A stretch of 64,000 bases of DNA from Planococcus halocryophilus (GCF_001687585.2 NZ_CP016537.2:1708001-1772000); one strand, 5' to 3'. Counted from the first letter of the stretch, positions 44,934-53,917 are shown. Translations and numbers: made by a program. Notes: generated by a model from the sequence alone, not told the origin.

Positions 44934-44990
44934 TAACCACCTGAAAAACCGACAACTTCTTATAAGAAGTTGTCGGTTTTCAGGTGGTTA
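44934..44990. terminator. Very long hairpin at the end of the ALDH operon
   Basis: Arms of about 28 bases (starting TAACCACCTGAAAAACCGAC) match their reverse complement except for one extra base, with essentially no loop. The ALDH stop (44988-44990) is inside it. The longer T-run is on the plus side, although the gene it serves is on the minus strand. Confidence 0.85.
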
Positions 44991-46460
44991 TTTTTTTGTG
45001 TCATTAACAAATGGGCCATATTCGCTACGACCATGTTGAACAGACAACCATTTTAATGTAGTGAATTCTTCTAATACCCATTCTCCATTAAAGCGACCAA
45101 GACCTGAATCTTTTTCGCCACCAAACGGCATATGTGCTTCATCATTGACTGGCTGATCGTTAACGTGAATCATACCCGTGTGAATTTGATGCGCGATATT
45201 CGTGCCGCGTTCAATATTTCCAGAATGAACAGCCCCGCTCAATCCAAATGGATAAGCATTTGCCATTTCAATCACTTCTTCATCATTATCAAATGGGATC
45301 AATATTGCTACTGGTCCGAAAATTTCATTTTCTGCAAGCGGCATATCGTTTGTCACGTCTGTTAATACCGTGGGCTCTAAAACATTTCCATCAGCCTGGC
45401 CTCCAAGACGCAATTTAGCACCTTGTTCAACAGTTGCATCAATGTCTTTAAGAATACGATCTACTTGATCACGGTTGATCAAGGGCCCAACTTGAGCGCC
45501 TTCTTCAGTAGGATTACCAAATTTCAGTTTTCCAGCTCGAGCAATAAATTGTTCTGCGAATTCGTCATACAGATCTCGATGTACGAAAATACGGTTGATA
45601 GACATACAAATTTGACCTTGATGATAAAATTTACCGAACAAAGCAGAATCTACCGCTTGATCGACATTAGCGTCATTTAGAACAATAAAGTTATTATTAC
45701 CGCCAAGCTCTAACGCAGTTTTCTTTAATGCGCCTCCAGCTAATTCTCCGATGTGTTTCCCTACAGGCGTTGAGCCAGTAAAAGAAATTAATCGAGGAAT
45801 TGGATGCGTTACGATATCATCCCCTATTTCTGAACCACGCCCTACAACTACATTTAATAAGCCTTTCGGCAATCCAGCTGCTTCAAAAATACTCGCAAAT
45901 AATAATCCACCCGTTACAGGGGTATCTGTTGCCGGTTTGATAACAACAGCATTACCTGTTGCAATTGCAGGTGCAATCGAACGAATTGCCAAATGGAATG
46001 GGAAATTCCAAGGACTAATAATGCCGATGACACCAATTGAATTACGATAAACTCGATTTTCTTTACCAGCTTGTCGAGAAGGAAGTATTTTGCCTTCCAT
46101 TCGGAAAGGGAAAGTCGTTGCTTCTTTGAGAATATTAACCGACACTCCAAATTCAGCAGTTGCTTTAAACACTGTACTGCCTGCTTCTTTGACAAGCCAA
46201 TCAATAATAAATTCTTTGTTTTCTTGCATGACTTCCAATACTTTTTCCAGTATTTCTTGTTTCTTTTGTGGCAATTCTTTCGACCATGCCACTTGCGCTT
46301 TTGCTGCTGCTTTATAAGCTTTATCTAAATCACTTTTATCAGCAGCTTGCGTTGTAACTAGCTCTTCACCTGTGAATGGATTGGTATTTTTCATTTGACT
46401 GTCACTAGATCCGGTAGTCCATTCACCATCTATATAAATCTTCGAATAATCGGTTTTCAT
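44988..46460 (-). CDS. NAD(P)-dependent aldehyde dehydrogenase
   Basis: The 490-residue ALDH-superfamily enzyme has the cofactor region SFTGSTPVGKHIGELAG, the general-base Glu in KKTALELGGNNNF and the catalytic Cys in YHQGQICMSINRI. It oxidises aldehydes to acids; the overall type resembles benzaldehyde/vanillin-dehydrogenase-like ALDHs, but substrate is not certain. ATG 46460 follows GGAG by 8 bases. It follows an SDR gene by a short gap and both are divergent from a TetR regulator. Confidence 0.92.
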   Translation of the reverse strand: MKTDYSKIYIDGEWTTGSSDSQMKNTNPFTGEELVTTQAADKSDLDKAYKAAAKAQVAWSKELPQKKQEILEKVLEVMQENKEFIIDWLVKEAGSTVFKATAEFGVSVNILKEATTFPFRMEGKILPSRQAGKENRVYRNSIGVIGIISPWNFPFHLAIRSIAPAIATGNAVVIKPATDTPVTGGLLFASIFEAAGLPKGLLNVVVGRGSEIGDDIVTHPIPRLISFTGSTPVGKHIGELAGGALKKTALELGGNNNFIVLNDANVDQAVDSALFGKFYHQGQICMSINRIFVHRDLYDEFAEQFIARAGKLKFGNPTEEGAQVGPLINRDQVDRILKDIDATVEQGAKLRLGGQADGNVLEPTVLTDVTNDMPLAENEIFGPVAILIPFDNDEEVIEMANAYPFGLSGAVHSGNIERGTNIAHQIHTGMIHVNDQPVNDEAHMPFGGEKDSGLGRFNGEWVLEEFTTLKWLSVQHGRSEYGPFVNDTKK

Positions 46461-46484
46461 TTGATCGTCTCCATTCTTCATAGT

Positions 46485-47216
46485 TTAAGGCTGTTGTCTT
46501 GGGCGAATTAAAATCTCATTAACATCTACGTACGACGGCTGCTCGACTGCATAAGAAATTGCATTCGCAATATCCTGAGCTTGAAGCATCGTCATCTTGC
46601 CACCTTCTTTAAAGCTATTTAATACATCTTCATCTGTAATGGTATTTGTCAGTTCTGTCTCTACCGCTCCTGGTGATACGATGGTCACACGGATTTCGTT
46701 TGCTGGGTCAATTTCTTGGCGCAAGCCTTCTGAAATGGCACGAACTGCATATTTTGTACCACTGTATACAGCACTTCCTTTAAAGACTTGGTGACCTGCT
46801 ACCGAAGAAACATTAATAATATGAACAGATTTCTGCTTTTCCATAATTGGTAAAACAGCAGCGATTCCATAAAGTACCCCTTTTATATTTACATCGACCA
46901 TTTGATCCCATTCATCTATTTTCAACTTATTCATAAACGACAGTGGCATTAAACCTGCGTTATTTACCAGAACATCAATATTCCCGGTTTTTTCTAATGC
47001 TGCTTCTGCAAGAGACTTCATCTCATCTGCAGAAGTCACATCCGTCACTTTGTATTGTGCTGAACCGCCGGCATCTTCGATTTCTTTTTTCAATTCCACT
47101 AAACGATCTTCTCGTCTAGCAGCTAGCATGACATGATAACCTTTTGCAGCTAGCTCTTTTGCAGTTGCCTGGCCAATCCCACTACTGGCTCCAGTAATAA
47201 TTGCTGTTTTTGTCAT
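46485..47216 (-). CDS. Short-chain dehydrogenase/reductase
   Basis: The 243-residue classical SDR has TGASSGIGQATAKELA, NNAG, INVSSVAGHQVF with the catalytic Ser and YSGTKYAV with the Tyr-Lys pair. It probably interconverts an alcohol and aldehyde or ketone and may supply the substrate of the ALDH encoded just downstream in the same operon. GGAG precedes the ATG. Confidence 0.92.
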   Translation of the reverse strand: MTKTAIITGASSGIGQATAKELAAKGYHVMLAARREDRLVELKKEIEDAGGSAQYKVTDVTSADEMKSLAEAALEKTGNIDVLVNNAGLMPLSFMNKLKIDEWDQMVDVNIKGVLYGIAAVLPIMEKQKSVHIINVSSVAGHQVFKGSAVYSGTKYAVRAISEGLRQEIDPANEIRVTIVSPGAVETELTNTITDEDVLNSFKEGGKMTMLQAQDIANAISYAVEQPSYVDVNEILIRPRQQP

Positions 47217-47388
47217 TCAAGCTCCACTCCATTTCAATTTTTGTGGTGTGTTATCCAAAAAGTATTCATTTATTAAATACATCTTACCTGTTTACCCAAA
47301 GTACCTCATAGATTAAACAAAACATCGGAAAAATCCATCTCTACCCGGTTTTCTTATGTTATAATTTTCACAAGATAGGGGTGTTAAT

Positions 47389-48069
47389 ATGCGGAAAATT
47401 TCACCTGAAGAACGACAAATTATGCGACGTTCATATGCGGAGAAAATCATGGATACTGTTCGCACTGAAGGATTTATCTCGTTAACTATTCAAGATTTGG
47501 CACGTTTAATGGGCATTAGTCGTGCATCATTGTATAATTTTTTCGCATCTAAAGAAGACATCATCCAAGAAGTAACTGAAATTTATATCGACTATTTAAC
47601 AAGGTCTAATCAATTTATCAACAACTCTCGCTATCCATACACTCGACGATTGCCAGCTGTCTTTGAACAATCCATTTTTTCAAGCGTGTATGCTTCAGAA
47701 ATATATTTGAATGAGTTAAAGGCAGAATGTCCAAATTATTATGAACGGCAAATAAACGTGGCAAATGAGCGACTGATAATACTCCATAGGTTTTATGAAA
47801 ATGGCATAAGTGATGGTGACTTTAATCCCCTTATTCCTTCCTTAATTATCGAACAAGATGAAGCCGCACTGCAAAAGATTTTGAACTCTTCATTTTTAAT
47901 AGATAAAGGAATATCTTTAGAAGAAGGTATGTATAGCTATTATGAAATGATGAAATACCGAAGCTTCACGCCTACTGCGTTAAAAACCGGAAAAGATGAA
48001 TATATAGAAAAAACTGTGAGAGGTATTGTTAATCAAATAGGCAATACATCGACATCTTCATACGTATAA
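47389..48069 (+). CDS. TetR/AcrR-family transcriptional regulator
   Basis: The 226-residue regulator has an N-terminal TetR helix-turn-helix (about 10-60; GFISLTIQDLARLMGISRAS, then LYNFFASKEDI) and a variable ligand domain. It is divergent from the SDR-ALDH operon across about 170 bases and most likely represses it in response to an aldehyde or related compound. A hairpin terminator follows. Confidence 0.9.
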   Translation: MRKISPEERQIMRRSYAEKIMDTVRTEGFISLTIQDLARLMGISRASLYNFFASKEDIIQEVTEIYIDYLTRSNQFINNSRYPYTRRLPAVFEQSIFSSVYASEIYLNELKAECPNYYERQINVANERLIILHRFYENGISDGDFNPLIPSLIIEQDEAALQKILNSSFLIDKGISLEEGMYSYYEMMKYRSFTPTALKTGKDEYIEKTVRGIVNQIGNTSTSSYV

Positions 48070-48099
48070 ATAATTGAAAAATTAGTTACCCAAACTTAG

Positions 48100-48130
48100 A
48101 GAACGTTGTCAGTAGCTATGGCAACGTTCT
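48100..48130 (+). terminator. Terminator of the tetR-type gene
   Basis: AGAACGTTG pairs with CAACGTTCT about 30 bases after the stop, followed by TTATC. Confidence 0.7.
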
Positions 48131-48286
48131 TTATCAAACCTAGGTTTAAAAGTTTGGTTTTTTCAACAGAGGGGAATAGAATTAGATACACTCTGGAGAT
48201 TTAACTAATCCCCAAAATAATAGTTTGATAATTCTGATAAATAGAATATACTATACTATAAACCCCGAGAAAAGGAGATGGTCAAA

Positions 48287-48484
48287 ATGAACCTAGACTC
48301 AATAAGAGGCTCGAGCATGATTGTAAAGATGGCGCGTGCATTAGTGGAGGACGGTTGGTTGTTTACCCCTAATGAATTCGATGTCATCGTAAAAGCGGAA
48401 CATAAGGAAACAGGTGAAGCCATCTCTTTTAACTCAATCGGCAACTTAAAAAGATGGATGTATGAAAAAGCGCTCAGTTATTAA
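48287..48484 (+). CDS. Small conserved-looking soluble protein (65 residues)
   Basis: The product reads MNLDSIRGSSMIVKMARALV and later FDVIVKAEHKETGEAISFNS, a compact alpha/beta pattern. ATG 48287 follows AAAAGGAG by 9 bases; ATG 48278 directly touches the site. A strong terminator follows. I do not recognise the family. Confidence 0.7.
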   Translation: MNLDSIRGSSMIVKMARALVEDGWLFTPNEFDVIVKAEHKETGEAISFNSIGNLKRWMYEKALSY

Positions 48485-48498
48485 ATCGTTTTAGATTA

Positions 48499-48536
48499 AA
48501 AAAACCTCGTTTGCCCAGTAGGCAAACGAGGTTTTT
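48499..48536 (+). terminator. Bidirectional terminator between two small genes
   Basis: AAAACCTCGTTTGCC pairs with GGCAAACGAGGTTTT around CAGTA, with T-rich flanks. It lies between convergent small genes. Confidence 0.92.
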
Positions 48537-48545
48537 ACATGCGCT

Positions 48546-48662
48546 TTATAGCATTTTGGATTTCTTACATATTTCGGCTTTAATGCCCTGCTTTTTCAGA
48601 TTTTCAACGATTTCGCTAGCTGTTTGGATTTTTCCGATTGTACAACATAAGGTTCCACTCAT
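48546..48662 (-). CDS. Very small Cys-containing protein (38 residues)
   Basis: A minus-strand frame encodes MSGTLCCTIGKIQTASEIVE, then NLKKQGIKAEICKKSKML and stop. GGAGG lies 9 bases before ATG 48662 (two more ATGs closer to it are possible), and a bidirectional terminator lies 10 bases after the stop. The pattern of a CC strand, a helix and a second Cys strand resembles a tiny redox- or metal-handling fold. No family is recognised. Confidence 0.6.
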   Translation of the reverse strand: MSGTLCCTIGKIQTASEIVENLKKQGIKAEICKKSKML

Positions 48663-48801
48663 CTTCATCATCCTCCAAAGACTTTTATATTTTCAGTATA
48701 CAAAGTAAATGTGAACAAACTATTACCAAATCAAAATATCTGAAAAAGATTGGACTTAATTAAAGTAAGTCGACATTTTCGCGAAAAGAAATAAAATAGA
48801 C

Positions 48802-49239
48802 TTAGCCCACATCACTAAATAAAGCCATTATTTCTTCTTCTGTACGAGCATTTAAGATTTTATCGATATTTTCTTCTTCTGAACACACGATTGCAATATT
48901 GGAAAGTATGTCAAGATGTTCATTGTTTTTACCAGCAATACCAATCAATATTTTTGCCATATTGCCGTTACCGAAATCTACTCCTCTCGGTACTGTAACT
49001 ACAGATATACCTGTCTGTAATACATTGGCTTTAGCGTCTTCTGTACCATGAGGAATTGCTAGACTATTTCCCATAAAAGTAGATGCCATTTCTTCTCGTT
49101 CCAGCATTTTATCGACATACTCCGCATCCACATAACCATTGGCTACTAAAATTCCACCAGTAAATCGAATGCCTTCCTCCATCGTAGAGATTGAAACATT
49201 TAATTTAATATTTTCACGTCCCAAGACTGCTTTGGCCAT
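48802..49239 (-). CDS. mtlF: Mannitol-specific PTS EIIA component
   Basis: The 145-residue EIIA protein has the phospho-His in SLAIPHGTEDAK near residue 64 and the family ending. It passes phosphate from HPr to the IIB domain of MtlA. ATG 49239 follows AGGGGTGATC. It sits downstream of mtlA with a short gap. No mtlD follows, unlike the usual mtlA-mtlF-mtlD order. Confidence 0.94.
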   Translation of the reverse strand: MAKAVLGRENIKLNVSISTMEEGIRFTGGILVANGYVDAEYVDKMLEREEMASTFMGNSLAIPHGTEDAKANVLQTGISVVTVPRGVDFGNGNMAKILIGIAGKNNEHLDILSNIAIVCSEEENIDKILNARTEEEIMALFSDVG

Positions 49240-49276
49240 TTTGATCACCCCTATTTAAAATTACTTGTTTCAGCAT

Positions 49277-50737
49277 TTATTTTTTTAAACGCTGTGCCAA
49301 TTTATCGTATTCTGGGCTGTTCATGAAATTTTCTACAGAAATATGTTCTGCTTGTGGTAATTTTTCTTTTGCCCGTGGAGTCAAATCTTTGTGAGTGACT
49401 ACAATATCAGCATCTTCGGGTAATTGACTGATGGCAGTATTGGTGACTGGAATATCAATGTTCTCTTTCTTGAATTTGTTTTTTAGTATAGATGCTCCCA
49501 TAGCACTTGAACCCATGCCTGCATCACAAGCAAATACGACACGACGCACATGTTTAGTGGCTTTCATACTAGTGTCCGTTGTTACTGCTGCGGCTTCTTG
49601 CAGTACAGTACCATCAGAAGTAGCTGAATCTTTTGGAGTCAAAAATTCACTAGCTGCACTCTTTTTACCTTTCATTTCTTCCATCTTGCCAGTTGCAACT
49701 GTTAAATCTTCTTCAACGTCTTTAGTGGTTTTTAAAATAATCGATGCTATTGTAAAGGAAACAGCAGCGGCAATTACGACACCAAGCACCACACCCACAT
49801 AATTCCCTTGTGGAGTTAACGCGAGCAAGGCGAAAATACTACCTGGAGAAGGTGTTGCTACTAACCCTGCATCAAGTAAAACAAAAGTGAAAACTCCACT
49901 CATCCCACCACCAATAACAGCTAATAACAATAACGGTTTCATTAGTACGTATGGAAAGTAAATTTCATGGATACCACCGAGAAATTGAATAATGGCAGCA
50001 CCCGGGGCTGAGCTTTTAGAAATCCCTTTTCCGAAAATAGTAAAGGCCAACAAAATACCTAGCCCTGGCCCTGGGTTTGTTTCTAGCAAAAACAAAATAG
50101 ATTTTCCGTCAGTGGCTGCTTGCTCGACACCGAGTGGACTTAGTAAGCCATGGTTGATTGCATTATTAAGGAACAGTATTTTTGCTGGTTCAATAATAAT
50201 ACTCGCTAATGGCAATAGCCCGTTATTAACTGTAATTTCTACTCCATTCGCTAAACTATTGGTCAATGAATTTACGATTGGACCAACGCCTAAAACTGCG
50301 ATACCAGCTAAAATAGCTCCTAATATCCCCGCTGAAAAATTGTTATAAAGCATTTCAAATCCAGCACGAATTTTGTCTAAAAAAAGCTGATCAATTTTTT
50401 TCATGAGATACCCTGCGAGTGGCCCCATAATCATTGCACCGAGAAACATGGGAATATCTGAACCAACAATAACTCCCATCGTGGCAGTTGCACCAAGCAC
50501 ACCGCCTCGGAAATCATAAACAAGACGTCCACCAGTAAAACCAATTAATAATGGCAATAAATAAATAATCATCGGACCTACAAGTGCTGCTAGCGGTGCA
50601 TATGGCAACCACCCATCCGGAATAAATAATGCGGTGATAAGTCCCCAAGCGATAAATGCACCGATATTCGGCATGATCATGCCACTTAAATGACTTCCGA
50701 AACGTTGGATTCGTGCGCGATTTTTACCTTCAGCCAT
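49277..50737 (-). CDS. mtlA: Mannitol-specific PTS EIICB component
   Basis: The 486-residue permease has a membrane IIC domain (about 1-340; GSHLSGMIMPNIGAFIAWGL near the start and the conserved GGIHEIYFPYVLMKP) and a C-terminal IIB domain (about 390-486) with phospho-Cys near residue 404 in VVFACDAGMGSSAMGA. It imports mannitol as mannitol 1-phosphate. The fused IIA of enterobacterial MtlA is absent and is supplied by mtlF. A weak cre-like site lies upstream. Confidence 0.95.
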   Translation of the reverse strand: MAEGKNRARIQRFGSHLSGMIMPNIGAFIAWGLITALFIPDGWLPYAPLAALVGPMIIYLLPLLIGFTGGRLVYDFRGGVLGATATMGVIVGSDIPMFLGAMIMGPLAGYLMKKIDQLFLDKIRAGFEMLYNNFSAGILGAILAGIAVLGVGPIVNSLTNSLANGVEITVNNGLLPLASIIIEPAKILFLNNAINHGLLSPLGVEQAATDGKSILFLLETNPGPGLGILLAFTIFGKGISKSSAPGAAIIQFLGGIHEIYFPYVLMKPLLLLAVIGGGMSGVFTFVLLDAGLVATPSPGSIFALLALTPQGNYVGVVLGVVIAAAVSFTIASIILKTTKDVEEDLTVATGKMEEMKGKKSAASEFLTPKDSATSDGTVLQEAAAVTTDTSMKATKHVRRVVFACDAGMGSSAMGASILKNKFKKENIDIPVTNTAISQLPEDADIVVTHKDLTPRAKEKLPQAEHISVENFMNSPEYDKLAQRLKK

Positions 50738-50916
50738 ATAAATCCCTCTCTTCCAAAATTAGTTGTAATGAACAACAAAAGGCGTTTAGAGGTTTCGTAA
50801 TGAATATGGGACCTACAAAAATAAACAGTTCAACAGTTTATAAACATAGAATAAAATCCCGATTATTTATATTTCAATATTCCGAAACAGTTTATTCTCA
50901 CCTCTTTCCGTTGTAT

Positions 50917-50932
50917 GTTTATACGCTTTCCA
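50917..50932 (-). promoter_or_regulatory. Weak cre-like site upstream of mtlA
   Basis: On the minus strand GGAAAGCGTATAAA resembles cre with about three mismatches, 180 bases before mtlA. The rest of the 300-base gap (50738-51038) is AT-rich without coding signal. Confidence 0.3.
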
Positions 50933-51038
50933 GAAACCCCTTCACTAAAATAATATCATATTATTTATATAATTTGTTGTTTTTATCTGAATAATCAGTC
51001 TTTTTATAAAATTTCTCTCTCAAAAAAGATATAGTGCT

Positions 51039-51491
51039 TTAACTCCTTAATATTCGAATTAAAAAGAACAGTATATTTCCAAATATGACAGTTAAAAATA
51101 TAGTTCCAAAAGCTGCTCCTAAACCTTCTGCTGCGCCAGTGGCAACACGAACGCTTTGAAGAATTAAAAAACTAAATAACAGGACGAGTTCATTTTTCAA
51201 CACATTTACCATCAGTTTACCGTTTTTATATTGGGTCACCCTGTTATCATTAGTAAGGTTCAAATAATTATACAAATGTGGATACTTTTCAAGTATAGTC
51301 AGAACGACCCATAAGATCGTTCCTAACAATGGTAAAAGAAATAACTCTTCTTTGTTGCCTAAGCGATTGACGTTCCCCATCTCGTTATAATGGACCGGTA
51401 CTTTTTCAGGCAACGAATCCCATTGAGTAAACAAAAAAGCGATAACAAAAATAAAAGCAAGTAATGAGAACGCGTTAAGAAATTTTTTCAA
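51039..51491 (-). CDS. DUF1648-domain membrane protein, probably frameshifted at its N-terminus
   Basis: The 150-residue frame begins at a TTG with no ribosome site and encodes a membrane helix (8-22), the DUF1648 motif VPVHYNEMGNVNRLGNKEE, and three more helices. Upstream, ATG 51531 has a strong AGAAGGAG site but opens a 18-codon frame (MNKQQKIISANSVFEKIS) that stops just inside. Removing one A from the A6 run (T6 at 51483-51488) would join them as SVFEKFLNAFSLLAF. So the gene is probably frameshifted there, or uses the poor TTG start. Function of the family is unknown. Confidence 0.75.
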   Translation of the reverse strand: MKKFLNAFSLLAFIFVIAFLFTQWDSLPEKVPVHYNEMGNVNRLGNKEELFLLPLLGTILWVVLTILEKYPHLYNYLNLTNDNRVTQYKNGKLMVNVLKNELVLLFSFLILQSVRVATGAAEGLGAAFGTIFLTVIFGNILFFLIRILRS

Positions 51492-51718
51492 AAACTGAAT
51501 TTGCGCTTATAATTTTTTGTTGTTTATTCATTTAATCCTGCTCCTTCTAAAGTAACTTGTCACAAATAATGTTTGACTTTCAATTCAATAATTTCCATAC
51601 TCATCCATGTTAGTTGTGTAATTTACATTTTTTGAACTTTCCCCCTCTTATTCCACCTAACTTGTAATATAATAAAGAGAGAGTAATCATTTTTCATATA
51701 GCTAAAGGAGGTTTTGAA

Positions 51719-52405
51719 ATGTTCAAAAAAATTCTCAGTAAATTTGTCGCTTCCCCAAATATTCATTCCACAAAAGCTTCAGTTAAAAAAACCGATACAG
51801 ATATAATCTATCTATTTGAACCTAACCAACTAGAGTTGGATCGTATTATACAACTTCCTACACTTACTGGAAAAGCACCGGGCTATGTGTATTTCGTCCA
51901 AGAATACATAACCGGTTCCTTTAAAATTGGCAAGACTAAACACATTGACAGACGGATGAATGTTTTTAATGTAAATCTCCCTTTTGAAAACAAACTAATT
52001 TTCCTTATTAAGTCTGCAGATCATCATCAAACAGAGCTTGCTTTTCATGAATATTTTTCAAATAAACAGCTTGAAGGTGAATGGTTTAACCTAACTAAAG
52101 AAGATCTTTCTTGGATAACAAATGGACACTATACGGATAAAATTCATAAAACGATAAATCCCCCTTTAGAAGTAACTAAGCAGCTAACAGCTAATAAAGC
52201 GAAAACGGAAGAAAAACCGTTGACCTTAAAACAAGTTGAGTTTGCTAAAACCTTAATAAAAAAACTTGAACAAGAATATGAACTCAATGTCCCTTATTCT
52301 AAATGGACACAAAAAGATTTGAATCGCTTGAGTGTCTATTTCAGATTCAAAAACAGTAACGCTTTAAATAATTTGGTAGAAAGTGGTGTCCTTACTAAAA
52401 AATAA
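51719..52405 (+). CDS. T5orf172/GIY-YIG-type domain protein
   Basis: The 228-residue protein has a GIY-YIG-like T5orf172/MUG113 domain at about 55-145: GYVYFVQEYITGSFKIGKTK, DRRMNVFNVN and the conserved HQTELAFHEYF with EGEWF. The C-terminal 80 residues are a separate charged helical region. Such domains occur in phage and host nucleases, but here there is no phage context. Catalytic role and target are unproven. A strong AAAGGAGG site precedes the ATG. Confidence 0.8.
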   Translation: MFKKILSKFVASPNIHSTKASVKKTDTDIIYLFEPNQLELDRIIQLPTLTGKAPGYVYFVQEYITGSFKIGKTKHIDRRMNVFNVNLPFENKLIFLIKSADHHQTELAFHEYFSNKQLEGEWFNLTKEDLSWITNGHYTDKIHKTINPPLEVTKQLTANKAKTEEKPLTLKQVEFAKTLIKKLEQEYELNVPYSKWTQKDLNRLSVYFRFKNSNALNNLVESGVLTKK

Positions 52406-52564
52406 ATTTTCCTAGACACCATAAGACGATTGTTCTTAAATTTCTTCTTAAACTCTTACACTTACTCTTATTACACCCTAGAGGAAGATACTGTTTTTCG
52501 TTATACTGATGATAGAAACCATTAATACGGTTAAGATCAGCATAATCGCTAAAGGAGCTGCTCT

Positions 52565-53797
52565 ATGGAAGAAACACCGCATAAAAATCCATTTAAAAAA
52601 CCATTTTTTGATTTAAAAGAACTTGTTGACAGTATTCAAGAACATTTAGGATGTCCTGCAACAATAGAAGACACTAATCATCGTTTAAATGCTTATAGTT
52701 CTCATGGAATTGATGCTGATCCTGCGCGAATCGGTACCATCATTTCTCAGCGAGTTCCTGAGAAAGTCATCAATCGCCTATGGAAAGAAGGCATTATTCC
52801 AAAACTAATACAATCAGATAGTGCTTTGCGCATTCCGCATATTGAAGACATCGGACTTCGTGACCGTGTAGCGATAGCCATCCGAAAAAACAAAGAAATT
52901 TTAGGCTATATATGGGTGGTCGAAGGTCCAAAAAAATTAACTGACATACAATTAGAACAGTTAAAAGAGGCGGCCGGCGTCGCAATTCCTTTAATGGCTA
53001 AAATTCAACAAAATCGGAAACGGAAAGAAGAAAACTATCAGGATTTCCTGTGGCAGCTTTTAACAGGTCAATTTAAAAATCGAGATGAAATTTATGAACA
53101 AGTTCATGAACTGTATCTCAAAATCCCAAATCATTTCACTGTACTTGTGTTTTATTTTGAACAAGATATTTCACAAGCAATGGAAGAACAAATTTCCTAT
53201 TTAATTACGACAAGTCAAAAAATAACCAATCATTTTCTTGTAGTGATGGACAATGAATTGATTTTAATCGCCTCTCCCCACCCATCACAGTCTGATGCTA
53301 AAGCTTTCGACAGTTTCATCACGTACTTCACTTCAGAAATAGCGAACCGTTTTTCTATTTTGGGTGTTAAAGGAAGTTCTGGTAACGGGTATAGTGACTT
53401 CAGCAAAGCTATGACGAGTTACCAAGAAGCGCAAAAAGTACTCGAACTCAAAAAATATTTTCCAGAAGAGCTTGAAAATGTATACCATTATAGCCAACTA
53501 GGTGCTTTTTTGTATATCGATCTGATCCAACAAGAATTGCCTAACGAGCATCCGGCAATCAGTAAGATTAGAGCTTATGACAAACTGCACAAATCGAATT
53601 TCTTGAAGACATTAGAAGTATTTATTCAAAAAGACAGTAATATGAACGAGGCAGCGAAGAAATTATTTGTCCATACCAATACGCTTCATTACAGAATGAA
53701 GCGCGTAGCAGAAATTGGTGAGATTGATTTGGCGAATGTTCATGAAAAACTAGGTATTTACCTTGATTTAATGGCACAAAAAATGACGGAAAAATAA
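52565..53797 (+). CDS. adeR: PucR/CdaR-family regulator, likely activator of ald
   Basis: The 410-residue protein has an N-terminal sensor region (about 15-150), a degenerate central GGDEF-like segment and a C-terminal PucR helix-turn-helix (about 345-405; MNEAAKKLFVHTNTLHYRMK). It lies directly upstream of ald in the same direction, as AdeR, the PucR-type activator of alanine dehydrogenase, does in Bacillus. The symbol rests on this context. A perfect 22-bp palindrome lies between the two genes. AAAGGAG precedes the ATG. Confidence 0.85.
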   Translation: MEETPHKNPFKKPFFDLKELVDSIQEHLGCPATIEDTNHRLNAYSSHGIDADPARIGTIISQRVPEKVINRLWKEGIIPKLIQSDSALRIPHIEDIGLRDRVAIAIRKNKEILGYIWVVEGPKKLTDIQLEQLKEAAGVAIPLMAKIQQNRKRKEENYQDFLWQLLTGQFKNRDEIYEQVHELYLKIPNHFTVLVFYFEQDISQAMEEQISYLITTSQKITNHFLVVMDNELILIASPHPSQSDAKAFDSFITYFTSEIANRFSILGVKGSSGNGYSDFSKAMTSYQEAQKVLELKKYFPEELENVYHYSQLGAFLYIDLIQQELPNEHPAISKIRAYDKLHKSNFLKTLEVFIQKDSNMNEAAKKLFVHTNTLHYRMKRVAEIGEIDLANVHEKLGIYLDLMAQKMTEK

Positions 53798-53798
53798 T

Positions 53799-53820
53799 CT
53801 TTTGTGAAATTTCACAAAAG
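53799..53820. promoter_or_regulatory. Perfect 22-bp palindrome upstream of ald
   Basis: CTTTTGTGAAATTTCACAAAAG is fully self-complementary. It starts just after the adeR stop, about 98 bases before the ald start and some 70 bases upstream of a TATACT -10-like element, the right place for an activator site. AdeR is the obvious candidate binder. Confidence 0.6.
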
Positions 53821-53917
53821 GAATGCTTATCTTTCTTCTTTCTACCCAATGCAGTGTAGTAGGCTTTCCGGTATACTTATGGATATCTTCACTATTCGTT
53901 TTAAGGGGGAAACATCA

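Noticed and set aside
48125..48175. AAACCTAGGTTT palindrome after the tetR terminator
   Set aside because: Short, and without relation to a promoter or repeat elsewhere in the window.
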